NCBI GenBank assembly: GCA_029258695.1
Contig: JARIBR010000320.1
Coordinates: forward strand, 1-8,590
Reading direction: 5' to 3'
Length of the DNA: 8,590 nt
DNA from: Quadrisphaera sp.
GTDB lineage: Bacteria > Actinomycetota > Actinomycetes > Actinomycetales > Quadrisphaeraceae
Of this stretch, positions 1 to 4,803 are shown piece after piece (positions within the stretch are counted from its first letter, which is position 1; each line of letters starts with the position of its first letter). The position numbers and the translations under genes are program-made. The notes beneath the pieces are model-generated. The model was given only the letters and a program-made list of their open reading frames with translations. It ran no database searches and was not told the origin of the DNA.

Positions 1-206
1 CCGTCGGCGCCACCGCCCCGCAGGCCGCCGGGGTCATCCACACCGACTTCCAGCGCGGCTTCATCAAGGCCGAGGTGGTGGGCTTCGACGACCTCGTGGC
101 CGCCGGCTCCATGGCCGAGGCCAAGGCGAAGGGCCGGGTGCGCATCGAGGGCAAGGACTACGTCATGGCCGACGGCGACGTGGTGGAGTTCCGCTTCAAC
201 GTGTGA
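1..206 (+). CDS. ychF: Redox-regulated P-loop NTPase YchF/OLA1, C-terminal fragment
   Basis: This is the last 67 codons of a gene entering from the left; the first complete codon is at base 3 and the stop is TGA at 204-206. The residues match the C-terminal TGS domain of YchF/OLA1, an Obg-related P-loop NTPase that prefers ATP over GTP and binds ribosomes. Recognisable family signatures are [17 protein letters not shown], followed by a DL-x(5)-S/M-x-EAKAKG stretch, a GKDY segment and the C-terminal [13 protein letters not shown]. The nucleotide-binding part lies outside the window. The gene converges on the vapC-like gene, with 56 bases between the two stop codons, and I see no convincing terminator hairpin there. 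Identification is secure because this C-terminus is one of the most conserved parts of the family. Confidence 0.92.
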   Translation, partial: VGATAPQAAGVIHTDFQRGFIKAEVVGFDDLVAAGSMAEAKAKGRVRIEGKDYVMADGDVVEFRFNV

Positions 207-262
207 GGCGCGGCAACGACGATCCAGGCTGCGGCGCACCTCACACGGCGACGTCCTCCCGC

Positions 263-691
263 CTACGGCGTCCTGCCACGCACGTCCGGCAGCGGGTGCA
301 CGCGTCCGCCCTCAGCCCGCACGACCGTGGCGAGGGGGACGTCGGACGTGGCCAGCGGCAGGGACGACGTCAGGGCGGCGGCTGCAGCCACGCAGTCGGT
401 GAGGCTGACGGCGCAGCGGGTCCGGTGGTAGTGCTCGGCGCGCAGCTCGCCGGCGAGCAGCCCCGCGGACGCGTCGACCGGCACCGTCTCCATGCCGGCG
501 ACCCGGAGCAGCGCGAGGTCACCGCTGACCACGTCGGGATCCCAGCCGTAGTCGCGCACCAGACGGTCCACCACCTCGGCCGTGTTCACCGACGTCAGCA
601 CGCTGGGGCCCGCGAGAAGGGCCTGCACCGCGCTCTTCGCCGGTTCGCCCCTGAGGTAGGCCAGCACGGCGAAGGCGTCGAGCACCGTCAC
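263..691 (-). CDS. vapC: VapC-type PIN-domain ribonuclease toxin
   Basis: A 142-residue protein read from GTG at 691-689 to TAG at 265-263. PIN-domain toxins are metal-dependent RNases that cut tRNA, rRNA or mRNA when the cognate antitoxin is lost. All four expected acidic positions are visible: D5 (LDAFAVLAYL), E39 (VNTAEVVDRL), D99 (SLTDCVAAA) and D117 (ATSDVPLA). The length is normal for VapC. The frame stays open upstream to 874, but that extension is an Arg-rich shadow of the antitoxin gene. The GTG start gives the canonical PIN N-terminus and overlaps the antitoxin stop by four bases (GTGA), which implies translational coupling. The toxin is therefore the second gene of a minus-strand operon. 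The fold and the pairing are secure; the RNA target cannot be told from sequence. Confidence 0.9.
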   Translation of the reverse strand: MTVLDAFAVLAYLRGEPAKSAVQALLAGPSVLTSVNTAEVVDRLVRDYGWDPDVVSGDLALLRVAGMETVPVDASAGLLAGELRAEHYHRTRCAVSLTDCVAAAAALTSSLPLATSDVPLATVVRAEGGRVHPLPDVRGRTP

Positions 692-942
692 CCGTCGGCG
701 GAGCGGGCCTCGTCGCGCCCGGCGTCCTGCGCCCGCTCGAGGGCCCGCAGATCGTCGGTGCTCGGTCCTGGGCCGGAGTAGGCGCCGGCGAGAGCGCCCG
801 GCACGTCGTCGGGCACGGGCCGCACGATCGCGTAGTCGCCGCGGTCGACGACCACGACGGACCGGGACCCCCACCGGTGCCGCAGCTCGGCCGGCAAGGA
901 CATCTGACCGTTCGTCGTGACCTTCACCGTCGCGCTGGACAT
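688..942 (-). CDS. vapB: AbrB/MazE-fold antitoxin paired with VapC
   Basis: An 84-residue protein starting at ATG 942-940 and ending at TGA 690-688. Residues 1-45 form a SpoVT/AbrB swapped-hairpin DNA-binding domain: TVKVTTNGQMSLPAELRHRW has the family pattern of beta-strand, NGQ turn, then a (L/I)P helix start, followed by the VVVVDRGDYAIVRPV strand. Residues 46-84 are acidic and Arg-rich with little predicted fold (DDLRALERAQDAGRDEARSADG), as expected for the antitoxin tail that threads onto the PIN toxin. It overlaps vapC by four bases. Antitoxins of this type usually repress their own promoter through the AbrB domain. An upstream in-frame start at 1068 exists, but the extra 42 residues are out of keeping with the family, and a -10 box sits where only the 942 start would be used. 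Confidence 0.87.
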   Translation of the reverse strand: MSSATVKVTTNGQMSLPAELRHRWGSRSVVVVDRGDYAIVRPVPDDVPGALAGAYSGPGPSTDDLRALERAQDAGRDEARSADG

Positions 943-977
943 CACGTCATCATATGCCGGGGCCACATCGCATGATG
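943..977 (-). promoter_or_regulatory. Putative leaderless vapBC promoter with weak dyad
   Basis: Read on the minus strand, a TATGAT -10 hexamer lies at 954-949 and ends only six bases before the antitoxin ATG at 942. Transcription would therefore start at or next to the A of the start codon. No Shine-Dalgarno sequence precedes the ATG, which fits a leaderless mRNA of the kind common in Actinobacteria. No good -35 box is seen at 17-18 bases. A pair of 6-base inverted arms (CATCAT at 948-953, ATGATG at 972-977, 18 bases apart) straddles the -10 and could be a VapB operator. The box is a direct observation; the promoter and operator roles are inferred. Confidence 0.5.
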
Positions 978-1005
978 CCCACGGCGGAGGCCGGGGATGC
1001 ACCGT

Positions 1006-1011
1006 TACTCT
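1006..1011 (+). promoter_or_regulatory. Possible -10 box of the antiporter gene
   Basis: TACTCT fits the actinobacterial TANNNT -10 pattern and would start transcription near 1018, about 80 bases before the antiporter ATG, in the region shared with the divergent vapBC operon. No matching -35 box is seen, so this is only a candidate. Confidence 0.27.
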
Positions 1012-1091
1012 GCGCAGCAGCGCGCGCCGCGTCGGACCGGCGCCGGCGGTGACCGCGTCGTCCGCCACCAGACCGCGCCGCCACGACGATC

Positions 1092-1095
1092 GGAG
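1092..1095 (+). promoter_or_regulatory. Ribosome binding site deciding the antiporter start
   Basis: GGAG lies five bases before ATG at 1101 and only two bases before the in-frame GTG at 1098. The spacing favours the ATG, giving 557 rather than 558 residues. Confidence 0.6.
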
Positions 1096-1100
1096 CCGTG

Positions 1101-2774
1101 ATGTCGACCCTCGTGCTGTACCTGGTCGTCATCTTCGGCGCGGGGGTCCTCGCCGTCCTCGTGCGGCTGCCCCCGCTGGTCGGGTTCCTCGTCGCCGGCT
1201 TCGTCCTCAACGCGGCGGGGGCCCGCGACGTCGCGATCCTCGACGACCTGGCCGACCTCGGCGTCGTCCTGCTGCTGTTCGGCATCGGGCTCAAGCTCGA
1301 CGTGAGGAGCCTGCTGCGCCGCGAGGTGTGGCTCACCACCGTCGCCCACATGCTGCTCACTGTGGTGGCGTCCGGGGCGTTGCTCGCGGTGCTCGCGTTC
1401 CTCGGGCTCTCGCTGCTCGCGGGCATCGACGTGGGCACCCTCGCGCTGCTCGGGTTCGCCCTGTCCTTCTCCAGCACCGTGGTCGTCGTCAAGATCCTCG
1501 AGGACCGCAACGACACCGGGTCCCTCTACGGGCGGACCGCCATCGGGGTGCTCGTGCTCCAGGACGTGGTCGCGGTGGTCTTCCTCGCCGCGTCGGGCGG
1601 CGGCGCGCCCAGCCCGTGGGCCTTCGCCGTCCTCCTGCTCCTCCCCGCGGTCCCGCTGTTCCGCCTCGTCTGGCGCCGGCTCGACCACGGCGTCATGCAG
1701 GTGCTCTTCGCGCTGGTCATGGCGTTGGTCCCCGGGTATGCGCTGTTCGAGGCGGTCGGCCTGAAGGGTGAGCTGGGGGCGCTGGCCACCGGCCTGCTGC
1801 TGGCCTCCGACCCCAGGGCCCCGGAGCTGGCCGGCGCGATCTTCTCCGTCAAGGACCTGCTGCTCGTGGCGTTCTTCGTCGGCATCGGCTTCGCCGGGCT
1901 GCCCACCGCACAGACCTTCGTCATCGCCGCAGCGCTGCTGCTCCTCGTGCCGGTCAAGGTCCTGGGGTTCACCGCGCTGCTCTGGCTCAGCGGGTTCCGC
2001 GAGCGCAACGCGGCCCTCGGGGGGACGACCCTGGGGCAGTTCTCGGAGTTCGGGCTCATCGTCGGCGCCGTGGGCGTCTCCAGCGGTCTCCTCGCGCAGG
2101 AGTGGCTGGTCACCCTCTCCCTCACGGTGGCGATGAGCTTCGTCGTCTCCGCGCTGATCACCGGTCGGGGCAGCTCGGTGTCGACCCGGCTCGCGCGCCG
2201 GCTGCCCGCCCACCGGCCGGAGCGCGTCCACCACCAGGACCGTCCCATCGACGTCGGGGAGATCCACGTCGTCGTCCTCGGCATGGGCCGGGTGGGGTCG
2301 GCGGCCTACCGGCGCCTCGTCGACCACCACCGGCTCGACGTGCTGGGCATCGAGCACGACGCGATGCGCGTCGAGCAGCTGAGGGGTGCGGGGCTGGAGG
2401 TCGTCGAGGCGGACGCCACCGACGCCGACTTCTGGGACCGCGTCATCCTCGCGGGCAGCGTGGACGCGGTGCTGCTCGCCATGCCCGACCAGAACGCGAA
2501 CCGCCTGGCGCTGGACCAGCTGCGGGCCGGCGGCTTCTCCGGTGAGGTCACGGCGATCGCGCAGTTCGACGACGAGGCCGAGGAGCTGCGCCAGCTGGGG
2601 TCCGGGGCCACCCTGCAGCTCTACGACGGGGCCGGCGCCGCCCTGGCGGACCTGGCCGTGGACCCCGATGACGACGGGAACGTCGACGAGTACCGCGGCT
2701 CGTCGCGGTGGAGCTCTCCCGGCAGCGTCGGGGTGCCCGGAGCGCCGTCTCGCGATGACGGGGACGGCGGGTGA
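1101..2774 (+). CDS. CPA2 family cation/proton antiporter with RCK_N (TrkA-N) domain, KefB-like
   Basis: A 557-residue inner-membrane protein that probably exchanges K+ or Na+ for protons. Residues 1-370 are strongly hydrophobic with about a dozen membrane segments and carry CPA2 landmarks: LLLFGIGLKL at 57-66, the unwound-helix stretch SSTVVVVK at 124-131, the QD pair Q154-D155 in the ion-binding helix (VLVLQDVVAV), GELGALATGLLLAS and FFVGIGFAGL. A cytosolic Rossmann domain follows, with the nucleotide loop GMGRVG at 394-399 and an acidic residue (E418) after the second strand, as expected for NAD(H) binding. The last 40 or so residues are acidic, Gly/Ser/Pro-rich and probably disordered; no RCK_C domain is present. 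Substrate and regulation (glutathione adducts as in KefB/KefC, or nucleotide) cannot be read from sequence. It is transcribed divergently from vapBC, with the deaminase gene 88 bases downstream on the same strand. Confidence 0.93.
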   Translation: MSTLVLYLVVIFGAGVLAVLVRLPPLVGFLVAGFVLNAAGARDVAILDDLADLGVVLLLFGIGLKLDVRSLLRREVWLTTVAHMLLTVVASGALLAVLAFLGLSLLAGIDVGTLALLGFALSFSSTVVVVKILEDRNDTGSLYGRTAIGVLVLQDVVAVVFLAASGGGAPSPWAFAVLLLLPAVPLFRLVWRRLDHGVMQVLFALVMALVPGYALFEAVGLKGELGALATGLLLASDPRAPELAGAIFSVKDLLLVAFFVGIGFAGLPTAQTFVIAAALLLLVPVKVLGFTALLWLSGFRERNAALGGTTLGQFSEFGLIVGAVGVSSGLLAQEWLVTLSLTVAMSFVVSALITGRGSSVSTRLARRLPAHRPERVHHQDRPIDVGEIHVVVLGMGRVGSAAYRRLVDHHRLDVLGIEHDAMRVEQLRGAGLEVVEADATDADFWDRVILAGSVDAVLLAMPDQNANRLALDQLRAGGFSGEVTAIAQFDDEAEELRQLGSGATLQLYDGAGAALADLAVDPDDDGNVDEYRGSSRWSSPGSVGVPGAPSRDDGDGG

Positions 2775-2788
2775 GCCCCGCGAGACCG

Positions 2789-2817
2789 GCGGCCGGCTGG
2801 CGGGAGCGGCCGGCCGC
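2789..2817 (+). terminator. GC-rich hairpin after the antiporter gene
   Basis: A perfect 8-bp stem (GCGGCCGG at 2789-2796 with CCGGCCGC at 2810-2817) encloses a 13-base loop, beginning 15 bases after the antiporter stop codon. No T-run follows, so it would be an actinobacterial-style or Rho-assisted terminator, or a processing or stability hairpin between two co-transcribed genes. Confidence 0.35.
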
Positions 2818-2849
2818 GCTGACGATGGACGGCCGACCCATCTCTGAGG

Positions 2850-2853
2850 AAGG
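2850..2853 (+). promoter_or_regulatory. Ribosome binding site deciding the guaD start
   Basis: AAGG, within the purine run GAGGAAGG at 2846-2853, sits nine bases before ATG 2863. This is good support for translation starting upstream of the repeat tract, so the Asp-Ala-Arg repeats would be part of the protein. Confidence 0.65.
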
Positions 2854-2862
2854 CCTCACCGC

Positions 2863-3414
2863 ATGAGCAACCTGGACGCCCGAGACGCCCGAGATGCCCG
2901 AGATGCCCGAGACGCCCGAGACGCCCGAGACGCCCGAGACCGTCCCGTCGACGGCGCCCTCGTCGCCCGCACCGTCGAGCTCGCCTCCCGCAACGTCGAC
3001 GAGGGCGGCAAGCCCTTCGCCACGCTGCTCGTGCAGGACGGCGAGGTCGTGCTCGAGGCCACCAACCAGGTGTCGCAGACCGGTGACAAGACGGCTCACG
3101 CGGAGATCACCGCCATCAGGCAGGCCGCCGACCGGGGCATCACCAGCCTCGAGGGCTACGAGGTCTACGTCACCGCGTCCCCGTGCCCCATGTGCCTCGG
3201 CGCCCTGTACTACGCCGCGCCCGACCGTGTCGTCTTCGCGGCCACCCGCGAGCAGGAGAGCGAGCACTACGAGGACGGGGGGAAGTACATGACCCTGGAC
3301 ACCTTCTACGACGAGCTCGCCAAGCCCACCGAGCGGCGCAACCTCCCCCACGTGCAGGGCCAGGCGGACGACCCGACCGAGCCGTTCCGGCGCTGGACCG
3401 CGAAGCACGGCTGA
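2863..3414 (+). CDS. guaD: Guanine deaminase-type enzyme (cytidine deaminase fold) with N-terminal Asp-Ala-Arg repeats
   Basis: A 183-residue zinc-dependent deaminase, most like the small bacterial guanine deaminases (GuaD) that convert guanine to xanthine in purine salvage. Zinc and catalytic residues are in place: H79 and E81 (TAHAEITAIR) and C108/C111 (SPCPMCLGALYYA). N68 lies eleven residues before the histidine, as in GuaD. The C-terminal pattern KP-x-E-R-x(2)-P followed by Q and PF-x(2)-W also matches the GuaD tail rather than tRNA adenosine deaminase or cytosine deaminase. The catalytic domain begins near residue 28. Ahead of it are MSNL and seven exact DAR triplets (residues 5-25), about 27 residues more than the compact family form of roughly 155. 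The upstream ribosome binding site supports the ATG before the repeats. Fold and zinc chemistry are very secure; guanine as the substrate is likely but inferred. Confidence 0.88.
   Translation: MSNLDARDARDARDARDARDARDARDRPVDGALVARTVELASRNVDEGGKPFATLLVQDGEVVLEATNQVSQTGDKTAHAEITAIRQAADRGITSLEGYEVYVTASPCPMCLGALYYAAPDRVVFAATREQESEHYEDGGKYMTLDTFYDELAKPTERRNLPHVQGQADDPTEPFRRWTAKHG
2875..2940 (+). repeat. 9-bp tandem repeat coding (Asp-Ala-Arg)x7
   Basis: Seven head-to-tail copies of GACGCCCGA at 2875-2937, then a partial GAC at 2938-2940. Copies 3 and 4 carry a silent C-to-T change (GATGCCCGA); the other five are identical. The unit is three codons long, so gain or loss of a copy keeps the gene in frame. 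The near-identity of the copies suggests recent slippage or unequal exchange. Confidence 0.97.
3372..3408 (+). repeat. Duplicated segment, copy 1 (inside the guaD 3' end)
   Basis: This coding stretch of the deaminase tail (PTEPFRRWTAKH) recurs 149 bases downstream at 3521-3557. It contains a 20-base identical core, GAGCCGTTCCGGCGCTGGAC, at 3379-3398. Overall I count 33 of 37 matching bases. Confidence 0.85.
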
Positions 3415-3420
3415 GCACGG

Positions 3421-3434
3421 CCACGGACGTGCAC
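3421..3434 (+). repeat. 14-bp motif CCACGGACGTGCAC, copy A
   Basis: Exact copy in plus orientation, beginning seven bases after the guaD stop codon. It is the first of three plus-oriented copies. Confidence 0.85.
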
Positions 3435-3496
3435 GGGCCATCCGGAGCACGACGCCCCGGCGGGCCACGACGGCCGACCGGAGGTCCCCGCCGCAG

Positions 3497-3510
3497 CCAC
3501 GGACGTGCAC
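3497..3510 (+). repeat. 14-bp motif CCACGGACGTGCAC, copy B
   Basis: Exact copy in plus orientation, 76 bases after copy A (start to start) and just upstream of the duplicated guaD fragment. Confidence 0.85.
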
Positions 3511-3520
3511 ACGGCCGGCG

Positions 3521-3557
3521 CCCGACGGAGCCGTTCCGGCGCTGGACGGCCGAGCAC
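3521..3557 (+). repeat. Duplicated guaD 3'-end fragment, copy 2 (non-coding)
   Basis: A second copy of the last codons of guaD outside the gene, with the 20-base core identical at 3528-3547. The 149-base offset from copy 1 is not a multiple of three, and a stop codon intervenes, so it is not an extension of the enzyme. It is probably a remnant of a local duplication. Confidence 0.83.
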
Positions 3558-3605
3558 GTCCCCCCGACGGACGATGAGGGCGCTGGCTTGGGCTCCCGGC
3601 TGCGC

Positions 3606-3619
3606 CCACGGACGTGCAC
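3606..3619 (+). repeat. 14-bp motif CCACGGACGTGCAC, copy C
   Basis: Exact copy and the last in plus orientation, 109 bases after copy B (start to start). Confidence 0.85.
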
Positions 3620-3661
3620 GCGCCTCGCGTGGGACGGCGTGTCGCCCCCGGAGGCCCGGTG

Positions 3662-3765
3662 GCGCACGTCCGTGGCTGGGGCAGGTGGCGCCAGCGTGGC
3701 GCGGTGGTGCACGTCTGTGGCTGCGGCAGGTGGCGCCAGCGTGGCGCGGTGGTGCACGTCCGTGG
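3662..3765 (-). repeat. 45-bp tandem repeat carrying three inverted copies (D, E, F) of the 14-bp motif
   Basis: Two full 45-bp units (3662-3706 and 3707-3751, 42 of 45 bases identical) are followed by a third partial unit that keeps the motif. Each unit begins with GTGCACGTCCGTGG or a one-base variant, the reverse complement of copies A-C. Copy D (3662-3675) and copy E (3707-3720) each have one mismatch; copy F (3752-3765) is exact. The rest of the unit contains GGTGGCGCCAGCGTGGCGC. The period is a multiple of three but lies downstream of the lipoprotein stop codon. Confidence 0.93.
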
Positions 3766-3795
3766 GCGCGGCGGAGGCGGTGCCCGTCAAGGGGC

Positions 3796-4776
3796 TCAGC
3801 CGAGCAGGTCCGCGCACCCCGACTCGTCGGGCATCAGCGGACGCAGCGCCACCGACCACTCCTCGCCGCCGGAGACCCACGGCGTGAGCGTCGTCGCCGA
3901 CGCGGCAGCCTCCAGCACCGCCCGGGCCTGCTCGCCGCTCGCGGTGACGCACCCTGTCTCGCCCGCCCCGCCGAGCGGTTCGCCCGGCAGCGGTGGCCCC
4001 GGCCACGGGATCGCCGGGCGGGCCGCCTGGGGGGTGCCCTGCGGGTCGTAGGGGGAGGCGATGGCGGCAACAGCACGGGGCTCGTAGCGCGCCACGTCGC
4101 CCACCGCGTCCGCGCCGAGCGTGGCGGGCAGGTCCTGCAGCGCGGCCAGCAGGACGAGGAGGTCCGTGCGAGCCTCCTCCTGTGCCGCGCTGAGGGTTCC
4201 GTCGAGGGGACCCGCCGGACCCGCCTCGGGCAGCGTGCTCGAGCCCGGTCGGGCTGGACCGACGGAGGCCTCCACCAGCGCGTACGCGTCGAGCTGGTGG
4301 CGCCCGGTGTCAGTGACGACGGTGAAGCGGGTGGTGGTCGCGTCGGCGATCGGTGGCCGTCCGAGGTCGGGGGCGGGGCCGCCGTCCACGCCGGCGTCGG
4401 TGGCCAGGCGGACCAGCTCGGGCAGCCGTGACGGGTCGACCTCACGCACGAGCAGGTTCGGCAGCGCCGGCGCCGGGAAGATCCTCGGTTGGGGGCCAGG
4501 CTCGACCGTGCGTCCGTCGGCGTGGACCGAGACCAGCGGCAGGCGCGAGCGGAGCTCGACGGGCGTGGTGAAGCCGCCGGTGCGCTCGACGCGGACGACG
4601 AGGTCGTCGGCGTCGGCGCTGTCGGACGTCGCGGCGCTGTCGGACGCCGTCGCCGGGGTGGGCTCATCGCGGTCGGCAGCAAGGCTGCCCGTGCCCGTGC
4701 CCGTCCCCGCGCAGCCGCTCACCGCGGCCACGACCGTCAGCGCCGTGACGAGCAGGAGACCACGGCGCAGGACCAT
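3796..4776 (-). CDS. Conserved actinobacterial lipoprotein of unknown function
   Basis: A 326-residue exported protein. The N-terminus MVLRRGLLLVTALTVVAAV is a signal peptide ending in the lipobox V19-S20-G21-C22, so the mature protein should be lipid-anchored at C22 on the outer face of the membrane. A low-complexity linker (about residues 23-57, Gly-Thr then Asp-Ser-Ala rich) follows. It is encoded by short repeats, including a 15-base direct repeat at 4614-4628 and 4632-4646. The globular part begins near DLVVRVERTGGF and contains PVELRSRLPLVSVHADGR, then FTVVTDTGRHQLDAYAL, and ends with PWVSGGEEWSVALRPLMPDESGC. Two cysteines (C276, C321) could form a disulfide. I recognise the sequence type as a recurrent actinobacterial hypothetical but know no function for it. 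The start lacks a clear Shine-Dalgarno sequence. Its start lies 27 bases after the SulP stop, so co-transcription with that gene is likely. Confidence 0.87.
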   Translation of the reverse strand: MVLRRGLLLVTALTVVAAVSGCAGTGTGTGSLAADRDEPTPATASDSAATSDSADADDLVVRVERTGGFTTPVELRSRLPLVSVHADGRTVEPGPQPRIFPAPALPNLLVREVDPSRLPELVRLATDAGVDGGPAPDLGRPPIADATTTRFTVVTDTGRHQLDAYALVEASVGPARPGSSTLPEAGPAGPLDGTLSAAQEEARTDLLVLLAALQDLPATLGADAVGDVARYEPRAVAAIASPYDPQGTPQAARPAIPWPGPPLPGEPLGGAGETGCVTASGEQARAVLEAAASATTLTPWVSGGEEWSVALRPLMPDESGCADLLG

Positions 4777-4803
4777 CGCCCCATCATCGCCGCCGGCGCC
4801 GCG

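Larger units (their letters stand above)
3415..3795. other. Gene-free convergent region filled with repeats
   Basis: The 381 bases between the guaD stop and the stop of the minus-strand lipoprotein gene hold no gene I can support. Frames stay open on both strands, as expected at this GC content, but their translations are Arg/Pro/Gly-rich, match no family I know, and lack ribosome binding sites. The stretch instead contains six copies of a 14-bp motif, a 45-bp tandem repeat and a duplicated guaD fragment, each listed separately. No T-run terminator is seen. Confidence 0.8.

Noticed and set aside
207..262. Terminator between ychF and vapC
   Set aside because: Only short, poorly placed complementary stretches are visible and there is no T-run on either strand.
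1005..2357. A 450-residue minus-strand frame opposite the antiporter
   Set aside because: It has highly charged, repetitive composition and no ribosome binding site, and lies wholly opposite a well-supported membrane-protein gene.
3662..3765. CRISPR array
   Set aside because: The repeats are contiguous 45-bp tandem units with no unique spacers, there are fewer than three full units, and no cas gene is nearby.
3415..3795. Insertion sequence or MITE remnant
   Set aside because: I see no transposase fragment, no terminal inverted repeats at the edges and no target-site duplication. The presence of a guaD-tail copy points to local duplication instead.
3170..4006. Minus-strand frame with a 15-residue repeat (TDVHHRATLAPPAAA)
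   Set aside because: The apparent peptide repeat only reflects the 45-bp DNA repeat. The frame overlaps guaD and the lipoprotein gene in the wrong register and has no recognisable domain.
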